Origin: Devosia sp. 66-14
GTDB lineage: Bacteria; Pseudomonadota; Alphaproteobacteria; Rhizobiales; Devosiaceae
DNA length: 47,924 nt
Reading direction: 5' to 3'
NCBI GenBank assembly: GCA_001899085.1
Contig: MKVB01000006.1
Span: forward strand, 1 to 47,924
Positions 1 to 8,810 of this stretch are shown here, piece by piece. Both the position numbers and the translations under genes were made by a program. The stretch's first letter is position 1; each line of letters starts with the position of its first letter. The notes beneath the pieces are model-generated. The model was not told where the DNA came from and ran no database searches. It saw only the letters and a program-made list of their open reading frames with translations.

Positions 1-91
1 CCCAGGCGCAGATATGATCCAGCGTGTCGAACGGCGCCTTGTCGCCCGCGAACTGGGCCAGGAAAATCGCCGGCCCCTTGATGGTGCGCAT
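1..91 (-). CDS. Sugar phosphate isomerase/epimerase-like protein, N-terminal fragment cut by the window edge
   Basis: The minus strand has an ATG at 91-89, preceded by a good ribosome binding site (GGGAGG, about 8 bases upstream). It opens a frame beginning MRTIKGPAIFLAQFAGDK and stays open to the window edge, giving only about 30 residues. From memory this opening is typical of TIM-barrel sugar phosphate isomerase/epimerase proteins that sit beside Gfo/Idh/MocA dehydrogenases. The catalytic part lies outside the window. Two further members of this superfamily occur at 2619-4128, so this may be a third enzyme of the same carbohydrate pathway. The start is well supported; the family assignment rests on the N-terminus only. 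Confidence 0.6.
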   Translation of the reverse strand, partial: MRTIKGPAIFLAQFAGDKAPFDTLDHICAW

Positions 92-259
92 CAGAATACC
101 TCCCTTGGACGACGCGGTTCCGCCGTCGGTTGTGCACGTACCTCAGGTCAGTCCGGATGCCTTGCCCGCTTGGAGTTCCGCATGTGGATGGAGCCGGGCC
201 GCCGCTGACATGTCGGCAGCTACCTTCATGCTCGGCTCGGAACTGTCAAGGTGATGGCG

Positions 260-282
260 AGGGGGAAACGGCCGCTCCCCCT
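260..282 (-). terminator. Possible terminator hairpin at the end of the orphan binding-protein gene
   Basis: AGGGGGA at 260-266 pairs with TCCCCCT at 276-282 around a 9-base loop. The hairpin overlaps the stop codon of the minus-strand gene ending at 281. No T-run follows on the minus strand, so it is weak evidence for termination. I see nothing else in the roughly 190 bases between this gene and the start at 91. Confidence 0.3.
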
Positions 283-1273
283 ACTCCGTCTTGACCTCGG
301 TCGACGGATCGCCGTCCACGGCAGATGCGAGCATGGGCGGCAGCTTGTCGATGATGTAGGCGATCGAGAGCGGCGACTGGAACCAGAGCGCCGACGCGAG
401 AATACCCTTACCGTCATCGAGCCAGACGGAGCGTCCTTCCCTGGGCAGGCGCAGCGTCTGGTAGAGCGACATCGCCTCGATCTCCTGCTGCCTGGTGCTG
501 GTCGAGCTATCGATGGGCCAGACGACGGCATCGAGGTCGATCATCTCGATCAGCTCGGGGCTGAGGCGGATCCAGCCGGTGTCGTCGGCGAGGCGATCGA
601 GCGCCTCGGGGAACACCATGCCGAAGCTGAGCAGAAACCGGCTCGGGGCAGAGCTCGAGTTCCACAGGGTGAACTGGCCATCGCGGAAATCGGCAACGAC
701 CCCGGTCTTGCCGACGATCGAGGAAAACTCGTCCTTCACCGCTGTCGTGCGGGCGTCGAGATCGGCAATGATGGCTTCGGCCCTGCTGGTATCGCCGGCG
801 GTCGCGAGGTCAAGCAGCTTCAACTGTTCCTGCCACGGCGCCTGCCAGACGGCAAAGCCGGCAGGTGCGGCGACGACCGGGGCAATCCTCGAGAGCTGCT
901 GATACATCGCCTGGTCGAGGTCGTAGTAGGTGGCAACAATCAGGTCGGGCTTCTGCGCGGCCACCCACTCGAGGTTGGTCTCGGGGCTCATCAGCACCTC
1001 GGGCATGGCGCCAAGTTCCTGGCGCCTGGGTTCGGCCCACGGCCAGGTGGCATAAGGCTGGGCGCCCCACCATTCGTGCACGCCGATCGGCGAGACCCCA
1101 AGGGCGTAGAGGAAATCCTGATCGTTGTAACCGAGCGAGACGATGCGCTGCGGCGTGGCGGCGATCGTGGTCTCACCGAGGCTGTGTCTGACCGTGACGG
1201 GGAAGCCGGCGGCGTTGACCAGGGTGGCGATCAGGCTGAAGGCAACGGCGAGGAGGATAGGGACAGCGCGCAT
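281..1273 (-). CDS. Periplasmic binding protein of the iron-siderophore/cobalamin type (PF01497-like)
   Basis: This 330-residue protein has a signal peptide at about residues 1-21 (a hydrophobic stretch ending LVNAA) and no lipobox cysteine, so it should be a soluble periplasmic protein. The mature part has the class III binding-protein pattern: a start like TPQRIVSLGYNDQDFLYALG, then WVAAQKPDLIVATYYD before the interdomain helix, and a C-terminal SIAYIIDKLPP segment. Such proteins deliver ferric siderophores or similar chelates to FecCD-type permeases. No permease or ATPase adjoins it, so it is an orphan component here; the FecBCD-type operon at 22796-25673 is far away. The ATG at 1273 gives the proper signal peptide, although the ribosome binding site is weak. 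The substrate cannot be read from the sequence. Confidence 0.75.
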   Translation of the reverse strand: MRAVPILLAVAFSLIATLVNAAGFPVTVRHSLGETTIAATPQRIVSLGYNDQDFLYALGVSPIGVHEWWGAQPYATWPWAEPRRQELGAMPEVLMSPETNLEWVAAQKPDLIVATYYDLDQAMYQQLSRIAPVVAAPAGFAVWQAPWQEQLKLLDLATAGDTSRAEAIIADLDARTTAVKDEFSSIVGKTGVVADFRDGQFTLWNSSSAPSRFLLSFGMVFPEALDRLADDTGWIRLSPELIEMIDLDAVVWPIDSSTSTRQQEIEAMSLYQTLRLPREGRSVWLDDGKGILASALWFQSPLSIAYIIDKLPPMLASAVDGDPSTEVKTE

Positions 1274-1407
1274 CGGATCACAAATATGAGTACTGTTGTC
1301 ATGAATTCGATAGCGCGCTGGGCGATGGTTGGCAACGGAGCTTCCCGCTTTGGCGGGAATGCCCGGTGATCGTGGTCTGCCGTGGTGTCGGGGGATTGCC
1401 CAAAAGA

Positions 1408-1435
1408 AAAGGCCCGGACGGATGCCCGGGCCTTT
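1408..1435 (-). terminator. Rho-independent terminator of the carbohydrate operon
   Basis: AAAGGCCCGG (1408-1417) pairs perfectly with CCGGGCCTTT (1426-1435) around an 8-base loop. On the minus strand the stem is followed by a T-rich tract (TTTTCTTTTG). It lies 22 bases past the stop codon of the oxidoreductase gene ending at 1457, where the long minus-strand operon should end. Confidence 0.8.
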
Positions 1436-1456
1436 CTCAATCTCAATGCTATCGGC

Positions 1457-2614
1457 TCAGCGCAGCAGGGCGCGGGCCTCTTCGATGCCGAGGGCGGCGG
1501 GGCGCTCGCAGGTGGTCTGGAGCGTGATCACCTGGCCGGTCTCGCCGGCGCGCAGGATCGAGGTCATGACGTCGACTGCATGCAGCGCCACGTCGAGATC
1601 GCAGCGCGCCTTCTTGCCGGTCTCGATCGAGTCCATCATGTCGCTCAGGCCGGCATTGCGGTAGTTGGCGCGCGGATTGGGCTTGTCGAGATCCTGGTTG
1701 GCCTTGCCGAACGGGTGATCCCACGGGGTCACCTTCTCCTTGTCACCGGCGCGGTTGGTGATGGTCACGTCGCCGTTGAAGAAGTTCGGATCGGGCACAT
1801 AGACCGAACCTTCGGTGCCGTAGAGCTCGATATTGTGGTGGCCGTGGCTGGAGACGTCCCAGCTGGCGCCCAGCGTGATGATGGCGCCGGAGTGGAACTC
1901 GAGGATCGCGTGGATCGTGGTCGGGGTGCCGACCTTGATGAACGTGCCCTTGAACGGCGAGCCCTCGGTGGTCACCTCGCGCTCGGCGCGGGCCGAGCCG
2001 GTGAAGGCGGTGACGCGCTTGATCGGGCCGACGAGGCTGATCAGGTCGGTGATGTAGTAAGGGCCGAGGTCGAGGATCGGACCGCCGCCGGGCTGGAAGA
2101 AGAAATCCGGGTTGGGGTGCCAGTGCTCCATGCCGCGGCTCAAGACGTGCATGGTGCCCGAGGCGATCTTGCCGACCTTGCCCGAGTCGATGATCGAGCG
2201 GGCCTGCTGGTGGGCCCCGCCGAGGAAGGTATCCGGGGCCGAGCCAACCTTGAGCTTGTGCTCGTCGGCCAGCGCCTTGAGCTGGATGCCCTCCTCGACG
2301 CTGAGGACGAACGGCTTTTCGGAGTAAGCGTGCTTGCCGGCCGAGAGGATGTCCTTGGAAACCGAGAAATGGGTCGAGGGGATCGTAAGGTTCACGATCA
2401 CGTCGATCTCGGAATTCTTCAGCAGCTCGTCGGGGGTCTGCGCCGCGACATTGTATTCCCCTGCCCGCTTCTTTGCGACCTCGGGGAGGATGTCGGCGAT
2501 GGCGCGGACTTCGAGGTTCCTGAACAGCGGTGCAAGGCGCAGGTAGGCGGCCGAGATGTTGCCGGCACCCATGATGCCGACGCCATAGGTCTTGGTCCCG
2601 GTGGAATTGGCCAT
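1457..2614 (-). CDS. Gfo/Idh/MocA family NAD(P)-dependent oxidoreductase
   Basis: 385 residues. The N-terminus carries the Rossmann dinucleotide motif (YGVGIMGAGNISAAYL, residues 9-24) and the family's EKPFVLSVEEG segment, whose lysine is the usual catalytic residue. The GGGPILDLGPYYI stretch belongs to the C-terminal substrate domain. Family members oxidise or reduce a ring hydroxyl of sugars, inositols or glycosides with a nicotinamide cofactor. The open frame runs upstream to 2917 inside the preceding gene; I chose the ATG at 2614 because it has a GGAG box and leaves a 4-base gap to the previous stop. It is the last gene of the ABC/isomerase operon, which implies a redox step on the imported sugar. 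Substrate unknown. Confidence 0.88.
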   Translation of the reverse strand: MANSTGTKTYGVGIMGAGNISAAYLRLAPLFRNLEVRAIADILPEVAKKRAGEYNVAAQTPDELLKNSEIDVIVNLTIPSTHFSVSKDILSAGKHAYSEKPFVLSVEEGIQLKALADEHKLKVGSAPDTFLGGAHQQARSIIDSGKVGKIASGTMHVLSRGMEHWHPNPDFFFQPGGGPILDLGPYYITDLISLVGPIKRVTAFTGSARAEREVTTEGSPFKGTFIKVGTPTTIHAILEFHSGAIITLGASWDVSSHGHHNIELYGTEGSVYVPDPNFFNGDVTITNRAGDKEKVTPWDHPFGKANQDLDKPNPRANYRNAGLSDMMDSIETGKKARCDLDVALHAVDVMTSILRAGETGQVITLQTTCERPAALGIEEARALLR

Positions 2615-2618
2615 TGTC

Positions 2619-3362
2619 TTAGGCTCCGAGGGTCTTGATGAAGGCGATCGAGCGCGAGGCGAAGCGGTCGATATCGTTCGGGTTGTCGTGTTCGGCGACG
2701 AAGTACTGCGCCTTGGTCTCAGTGCGCACGATCGGCCACAGCGTCTTCCACGGCACGATGCCCTGGCCGGCATCGGCCCAGCCGTCTTCATCGGCGTTCT
2801 GGCCGGCAGGAGCGATATCCTTGACGTGCACGGCGACGATCCGATCGCCGAACTTGGGCAGCCAGGTCGCCGGGTCGGCCTTGCCGCGGACAATCCAGGC
2901 GACGTCGGCCTCGACATTTACCGCCGGCGCGGCCTCGAGCAGCAGGTCCATGGCGTACTTGCCGTCATAGGTCGCGAATTCGAAGTCGTGGTTGTGATAG
3001 CCGAAGGTCAGGCCGGCGTCCTGGAAGGGCTTGCCGATCTTCTGCAGCCGATCACCGAACGTCTTCCAGCCATCGGCCGAGGTCGGCCGGTCGGTCGGAG
3101 CGAGCCAGGGGCAGACGACGACCTTGATGCCGAGCGTTTCGGCGAGCTTCAGGGTCTTCGACGTGTCCTCGAGGTCGCCGAGGCTCACATGCGCGGTCGG
3201 CATCGTGAGGCCGTTGGCGTCGAGCTGCGCCTTCAGCGCCTGGGGGTCGGTGTAGAGCGAACCGTAGCCCTCGACATGGGTGTAGCCAAGCGCGGCAACC
3301 TTCTTGAGCACATCCGCCAGCGGGTAATTGCGGGCGCTGAACAGCTGAAAACCGATATCCAT
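2619..3362 (-). CDS. Sugar phosphate isomerase/epimerase-like TIM-barrel enzyme (copy 2 of a tandem pair)
   Basis: 247 residues of the xylose-isomerase-like TIM-barrel superfamily (AP_endonuc_2). The metal-site pattern is visible: FGYHNHDFEF in the middle, VEADVAW, HVKDIAP and the final VAEHDNP acid. The protein starts MDIGFQLFSARNYPLADVL, and the next gene upstream starts MDFSFQLYSARNFPPLDGVL, so the two are clearly paralogous tandem copies. Superfamily members isomerise or epimerise free sugars, and several act as beta-eliminases or hydratases on 3-keto-glycosides together with Gfo/Idh/MocA dehydrogenases. The two copies may therefore carry out successive steps rather than duplicate one activity. 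Confidence 0.82.
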   Translation of the reverse strand: MDIGFQLFSARNYPLADVLKKVAALGYTHVEGYGSLYTDPQALKAQLDANGLTMPTAHVSLGDLEDTSKTLKLAETLGIKVVVCPWLAPTDRPTSADGWKTFGDRLQKIGKPFQDAGLTFGYHNHDFEFATYDGKYAMDLLLEAAPAVNVEADVAWIVRGKADPATWLPKFGDRIVAVHVKDIAPAGQNADEDGWADAGQGIVPWKTLWPIVRTETKAQYFVAEHDNPNDIDRFASRSIAFIKTLGA

Positions 3363-3375
3363 TATGAGGCCTCTT

Positions 3376-4128
3376 TCACTTCCAGGCGGTGACGGCGGCG
3401 ATCGAACGCGATGCGAAGCGGTCGACGTCGGCGGGGTTGTCGTGTTCCATCACCCAGTAGCGGGCGTTGGTGTGGGCTTTGACGGCGTCCGAGAGCGCCT
3501 GCCAGTCGAGCGTGCCGTGGCCGACATCGGCCCAGCCATCTTCGTTGGCGTTCTCGCCAGCGGGCGCGATGTCCTTGACGTGCACGGCGTTGATGCGGCG
3601 GCCGTGCTTCTTGATCCACTCGATCGGATCGTGACCGCCCTTCACCACCCAGGCGACATCCATCTCCCAGTCATTGTTGGGCGCGATCTCGAGGATGATG
3701 TCCATCGGCAGCTTGCCGGTGGCGGTGGGGCGGAACTCGAAATCGTGGTTGTGCCAGCCGAAGCCGAAGCCGCGCTTGCGGAAAGACTCACCGAGCCTGG
3801 CGAGGGTCTCGCCCAGCTCGATCCACTTGCTGTCGCCCTGCCCGGCCTCGCGCTCTTCCTTGGGAATGGCCGGGCAGTAAAGGAACTTCATGCCGAGCGT
3901 TTCGGCAGTCTTCAGCGCCGCGTCGGTATCCTTGAGCTGCGACAGGCCGAAATGGCCGGTCGGCATGGTCAGGCCATGCTGCTTCAGCGACGCGGCGAGG
4001 CTATCGGCCTCGGCATAGAGCCCGCCAAAGCCTTCGACCTGCTTGTAGCCAAGCTTGGCGAGACGCCCCAGCACGCCGTCCAACGGCGGGAAATTGCGGG
4101 CGCTGTAGAGCTGGAATGAAAAGTCCAA
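3376..4128 (-). CDS. Sugar phosphate isomerase/epimerase-like TIM-barrel enzyme (copy 1 of a tandem pair)
   Basis: 250 residues, same architecture as the following gene: FGWHNHDFEF, WEMDVAWVVKGG, HVKDIAPAGENANEDGW and VMEHDNPADVDRFASRS, which supply the likely metal-binding Glu, Asp, His and Glu. The HVKDIAPAG...EDGWAD and EHDNP...DRFASRSIA blocks are almost identical in both copies, while the middle third (residues 85-125) differs most. That pattern suggests divergence in substrate handling after duplication. The ATG at 4128 follows an AGGAG sequence. A strong hairpin at 4153-4176 separates it from the ABC cassette upstream. Confidence 0.82.
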   Translation of the reverse strand: MDFSFQLYSARNFPPLDGVLGRLAKLGYKQVEGFGGLYAEADSLAASLKQHGLTMPTGHFGLSQLKDTDAALKTAETLGMKFLYCPAIPKEEREAGQGDSKWIELGETLARLGESFRKRGFGFGWHNHDFEFRPTATGKLPMDIILEIAPNNDWEMDVAWVVKGGHDPIEWIKKHGRRINAVHVKDIAPAGENANEDGWADVGHGTLDWQALSDAVKAHTNARYWVMEHDNPADVDRFASRSIAAVTAWK

Positions 4129-4152
4129 AAGTTGTCTCCTCCAGTAATGCCA

Positions 4153-4176
4153 CCGCCCCGGTCGTTGCCGGGGCGG
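4153..4176 (-). terminator. GC-rich hairpin between transporter and enzyme genes (attenuator or mRNA stabiliser)
   Basis: CCGCCCCGG (4153-4161) pairs perfectly with CCGGGGCGG (4168-4176) around a 6-base loop. It lies between the ATPase stop (4258) and the isomerase start (4128), with no T-run on the minus strand. It more likely tunes read-through or protects transcript ends than ends transcription completely. Confidence 0.45.
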
Positions 4177-4257
4177 CGCAATGCTGCTCTTGGTTGGGCT
4201 CGTAACACCTCCGCCGAGGCGCTGCTACGCGCCCGGTAAGGTGGATGAGCCGAAAGG

Positions 4258-5334
<1,077 letters not shown>

Positions 5335-5340
5335 TGAGGA

Positions 5341-6267
5341 TTACCCCTTCACCGCACCGGCGGCGATGCCGCGGACGAACCATTTGCCCGAGATGAAATA
5401 GACCACCAGCGGTACCGCTGCCGTGAGGATGGTGGCAGCCATGTTCACGTTGTACTCGCGGATACCCGTCGTGGTGGTGACGATGTTGTTGAGCTGCACC
5501 GTCATCGGCATGTTCTCGCGGCCGGCGAAAACCGTGCCGAACAGGAAGTCGTTCCAGATGCCGGTGACCTGCAGGATGATGGCGACGATGGTGATCGGCA
5601 CCGACATCGGCAGCATGATGCGGAAGAAGATGCCCCAGAACCCTGCCCCGTCGACGCGCCCGGCCTTGAACAGCTCGATCGGCAGCGAGGCGAAGAAATT
5701 GCGGTAGAGCAGCGTCAGGATCGGCATGCCGAAGATTGTGTGGACGATGACGATGCCCGGCAGCGTGCCGAACAGGCTCAGTTCGCGCATGCCGATGATC
5801 AGGGGATAGATCACCACCTGGTAGGGCACGAACGCGCCGAAGATCAGGATGCCGAACAGCAGCTCGGAGCCCTTGTACTTCCAGAAGCTCAGGGCATAGC
5901 CGTTGATCATGGCGATGACGATCGAGACCGGCACCGAGAGCGCGGTGATCTTCACCGAGTTCCAGAAGCCCGGCTTCAGGCCATTGCAGTCGCGACCGGT
6001 ACAGGCGGTGTCCCAGGCCTTGAGCCAGGGATCGAAGGTGAGCAAGGCCGGCCAGTTGAACAGATGCCCTTCGCGGATCTCCGGCATGGTCTTGAGCGAG
6101 GTGACCACCATCACCCAGAGCGGCATCAGGAAGAACAGCGCCGACAGGATCAGGAAGGCGTAGACGCCGATCCGGCCGACGGTGACGGTCTTGGGCTTCG
6201 GGCCGCGCGGGCCGGAGCTGTCGACGACGCCGGAGGCGAGGCGTGAGGAAATGGCTTCAGCGGTCAT
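5341..6267 (-). CDS. Carbohydrate ABC transporter permease (MalG/UgpE type)
   Basis: 308 residues. The first membrane segment (VYAFLILSALFFLMPLWVMVVTSLK) follows a cytoplasmic N-tail. The coupling-helix motif reads ELFKAGRVDGAGFWGIFFRI (EAA...G...FW pattern), and the C-terminus is the usual FVRGIAAGAVKG. This is the second permease of a CUT1 importer. The open frame runs further upstream inside the previous gene; the ATG at 6267 shares one base with the TGA of that gene (TGATG), a typical translational coupling, and gives the usual family length. Confidence 0.9.
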   Translation of the reverse strand: MTAEAISSRLASGVVDSSGPRGPKPKTVTVGRIGVYAFLILSALFFLMPLWVMVVTSLKTMPEIREGHLFNWPALLTFDPWLKAWDTACTGRDCNGLKPGFWNSVKITALSVPVSIVIAMINGYALSFWKYKGSELLFGILIFGAFVPYQVVIYPLIIGMRELSLFGTLPGIVIVHTIFGMPILTLLYRNFFASLPIELFKAGRVDGAGFWGIFFRIMLPMSVPITIVAIILQVTGIWNDFLFGTVFAGRENMPMTVQLNNIVTTTTGIREYNVNMAATILTAAVPLVVYFISGKWFVRGIAAGAVKG

Positions 6268-7223
6268 CAGATCCTCGCAGCCTTGCGCTTGGCGTTCCAC
6301 TGGAACAGGTATTGCAGGCCGATGATCAGCATGACCGGCACCAGCATCATGGTCGCGGCGGCCATGCCCTGCGCCACGTTGGCGCGATCGGTAATGTGCT
6401 GGATGACGTAGATCGCCGGCATCTGGGTCGACACGCCCGGCCCGCCCTGGGTCATGGCGATGACGATATCGAAGACGCGGACCACGCCGGTGGCCGACAG
6501 GATGAAGGCGGTGGCGATGGCGCCCTTCATCATCGGCAGCACGATGAACAGGTAGGTTTTCCAGGTCGGAATGCCATCCACCTTGGCGGCCTTCCAGATT
6601 TCGGAATCGACGCCGCGCAGGCCGGCCAGCATGATGGCCATGGTCACGCCGACGCCGTTCCACAGCCCGCCCAGGACCAGGCCGTAAAGCGCCGTTTCCT
6701 GCTTCACCAGCGGCGCGAACTCGAAGTTCGTCCAGCCGAGCTGGCGGACCGCGGACTGAATGCCGAGGTTGGGATCGAACATCCACTGCCAGACGAGGCC
6801 GGTGACGACCAGCGACATGGCGAACGGATAGAGGAAAATCGAGCGGAACAGGTCTTCCTGACGGATGCGCTGGTCCATGAACACGGCCAGGAGGTAGCCG
6901 AAGATCATGCCGCCGACCATCGACAGCGCGCCGAACACGAAGACGTTCTGCACCGAGATGATCCAGCGGTCGGTGCGCCACAGCCGCTCATATTGCTGCA
7001 GCCCGATGAAGTTGAAATTCGGGAACAGCTTGGAGCTGGTGAACGACCAGATGATCGAGAAGATGATGCAGATGACGAACACCCCGATCGCCGTGGCGAT
7101 CATCGGAGTGGTGCCCAGAACAGACTGAATGTTGAATTTCCGGCGCGTGCGCGGTTTGCGCTCCGCTGCTGTACCGGCAAAACCAGGCGCCGCTCGTTCG
7201 CCCGGTTCGGCGATCTGGGTCAT
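6267..7223 (-). CDS. Carbohydrate ABC transporter permease (MalF/UgpA type)
   Basis: 318 residues with a polar N-tail of about 38 residues, then six predicted membrane segments starting at TPMIATAIGVFVICIIFSII. The coupling-helix motif EIWKAAKVDGIPTWKTYLFI (EAA loop) contacts the ATPase. It forms the membrane channel with the following permease. The gene is preceded by a hairpin (7292-7320) that separates it from the binding-protein gene, so it is probably expressed at a lower level than that protein. Confidence 0.9.
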   Translation of the reverse strand: MTQIAEPGERAAPGFAGTAAERKPRTRRKFNIQSVLGTTPMIATAIGVFVICIIFSIIWSFTSSKLFPNFNFIGLQQYERLWRTDRWIISVQNVFVFGALSMVGGMIFGYLLAVFMDQRIRQEDLFRSIFLYPFAMSLVVTGLVWQWMFDPNLGIQSAVRQLGWTNFEFAPLVKQETALYGLVLGGLWNGVGVTMAIMLAGLRGVDSEIWKAAKVDGIPTWKTYLFIVLPMMKGAIATAFILSATGVVRVFDIVIAMTQGGPGVSTQMPAIYVIQHITDRANVAQGMAAATMMLVPVMLIIGLQYLFQWNAKRKAARI

Positions 7224-7291
7224 GGTTCACTCCCCGCGTTGTTGAAGCAACCGGCCCCGGATCCCCTGCCCACCCGGATACGCCGAATAGA

Positions 7292-7320
7292 ACCGGGCGG
7301 TGCTTTTGGCACCGCCCGGT
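7292..7320 (-). terminator. Hairpin between binding-protein and permease genes (partial terminator)
   Basis: ACCGGGCGGTG (7292-7302) pairs perfectly with CACCGCCCGGT (7310-7320) around a 7-base loop, 15 bases beyond the binding-protein stop. No T-run follows. A hairpin here is the classical way to keep binding-protein mRNA more abundant than permease mRNA. The amino-acid operon has a similar hairpin at 34484-34515. Confidence 0.6.
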
Positions 7321-7334
7321 CATCATAGCACCAA

Positions 7335-8573
7335 TCAGTCGGCGTTCTGAAGGATCGTCACATACTGCTCGGCCGCAGCCGCCGCAGTCATGCTGTCGTC
7401 GGCCCAGAACTGGGCGACGAGGTCGTTCATCTGACCAGTGGTGTCGTTCGACTGCCAGCGGCCGGCATCGACGGCGATGTTGGCCGGGTCCTTGATGATC
7501 TCGAGACCGCGCTTCATGCAGTCGTCGGCGAGCGACATATCGACGTCGTCACGGATCGGCATGGAGCCCTTGGCGTTGTTGAACAGCGCCTGGACCTGCG
7601 GGTTGACCATCATGGAGGCCATCTTCAGCTGCGCCGCCTCGACAGCCGGATCCGACTGCTTGGGGAACAGGAAGATGTCGCCGCCGGTGGAGACGGTCGG
7701 GTGATCGATCGGCAGAGCGAGACAGGCGTAATCGACGCCGGCCTTCTCACCGGCGACGCCGAACTCGCCACGCGCCCAGTCACCCATGATCTGCAGAGCC
7801 GCCTGGTCGGTCACGACGAGATTGGTCGTGTCGTTCCAGTTGCGGTTCGCCGAACCGGCATCGGAGAACTGCTTGAACTGGCGGAATTTCTCGAACACGG
7901 CGGGCATCTCTGCCTTGGCCAGCTCGAGGTCCTTGTCCTTGAGGATCTTCTCACGCTTGTCGAGGCCGAGCAGCGAGGTCTGGATCACGCCGAAGGCGCC
8001 GTTGATCTGCCAGCTTTCGCCGCCGATGGCGAACGGGATGATGCCGGCTTCCTTGAGCTTGGGGGCTTCCGCGAGGAAGTCGTCGAAGCTGGTCGGGAGC
8101 GGCACGCCGGCCTTCTCGAACGCGGGGATCGAGGCCCAGGCCCAGTTCCAGGAGTGGATGTTCACCGGCACGCACCACCAGTGGCCGTCAACGAGGCAAG
8201 CCTCGGAGATGGACGCCGGGCGGATGAAGCCGGCCCAGTTTTCCTTGGTGGCGAGATCGGTCAGATCCAGCAGCATGTTGCCGGCGATCAGTTCTTCATA
8301 CTGACGGCCGGGGTTAAACTGCGCCGCGCCCGGGGGATCGCCACCGAGAATACGCTGCAGCGTGGCCGAACGGGCGTTCTCGCCGCCGGCGATAGCAGTA
8401 TCGACCCACTTGTCGCCGCCCAGGGCGTCGAACTCACGGGCGAACACCGACACGGCGGCCTGTTCGCCACCCGACGTCCACCAGTGAATGACTTCAACGT
8501 CCGCGGCGCGCACCGAGGTGCTGCCAAGCAGGGCGGCAGCCACCAGGGCCACCACCGACACGACTGACTTCAT
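7335..8573 (-). CDS. Carbohydrate ABC transporter substrate-binding protein (SBP_bac_1 type)
   Basis: 412 residues. A Sec signal peptide (residues 1-22, ending SVRA) precedes ADVEVIHWWTSGGEQAAV, the standard opening of family 1 sugar-binding proteins. The aromatic-rich centre (HWWCVPVNIHSWNWAW) is suited to stacking on sugar rings, and GDWARGEFG matches the hinge region. It is the periplasmic receptor of the importer and the first gene of the operon. A longer frame opens at 8606, but the ATG at 8573 follows a strong GGGAGGA site and starts the signal peptide correctly. Expression is probably controlled by the operators at 8678-8727. Confidence 0.9.
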   Translation of the reverse strand: MKSVVSVVALVAAALLGSTSVRAADVEVIHWWTSGGEQAAVSVFAREFDALGGDKWVDTAIAGGENARSATLQRILGGDPPGAAQFNPGRQYEELIAGNMLLDLTDLATKENWAGFIRPASISEACLVDGHWWCVPVNIHSWNWAWASIPAFEKAGVPLPTSFDDFLAEAPKLKEAGIIPFAIGGESWQINGAFGVIQTSLLGLDKREKILKDKDLELAKAEMPAVFEKFRQFKQFSDAGSANRNWNDTTNLVVTDQAALQIMGDWARGEFGVAGEKAGVDYACLALPIDHPTVSTGGDIFLFPKQSDPAVEAAQLKMASMMVNPQVQALFNNAKGSMPIRDDVDMSLADDCMKRGLEIIKDPANIAVDAGRWQSNDTTGQMNDLVAQFWADDSMTAAAAAEQYVTILQNAD

Positions 8574-8677
8574 AATGTAGTCCTCCCAACGTTCACCCAG
8601 GAGCAAAACGCCCCTCGCGAAATTTGCGCCAGCCGCGCAGGGGCCCCTCTTGTCGGGAAGCCTCCGGTGCTGGCTGC

Positions 8678-8693
8678 GTGTAATCGATTACAC
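8678..8693. promoter_or_regulatory. LacI-family operator O1 overlapping the operon -10 region
   Basis: GTGTAATCGATTACAC is a perfect 16-base palindrome with the central CG typical of LacI/GalR operators. It overlaps the probable -10 element of the minus-strand operon and lies 118 bases upstream of the lacI-type gene. Confidence 0.75.
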
Positions 8694-8713
8694 AACCCCT
8701 TGCAGAAGGTCAA
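8681..8713 (-). promoter_or_regulatory. Probable promoter of the carbohydrate operon
   Basis: On the minus strand TTGACC (8713-8708) serves as -35. A 17-base spacer leads to TAATCG (8690-8685) as a weak -10 inside operator O1. This orientation reads into the binding-protein gene. Operator O2 lies directly upstream of the -35, so bound repressor would block polymerase from both sides. Confidence 0.55.
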
Positions 8714-8727
8714 TGCAATCGATTGCA
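8714..8727. promoter_or_regulatory. LacI-family operator O2
   Basis: TGCAATCGATTGCA is a perfect 14-base palindrome sharing the AATCGATT core of O1. The centres are 35 bases apart. It abuts the -35 element of the operon promoter and lies in the upstream region of the regulator gene, so autoregulation is also possible. Confidence 0.7.
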
Positions 8728-8810
8728 GGAGTTTCAGACATTCCTTGCGCGGCTGTCAAGGTCGATCTAGACAGAGCGTACGAGCAGCGGTGAGGGAGCG
8801 CTGCCAAGCG

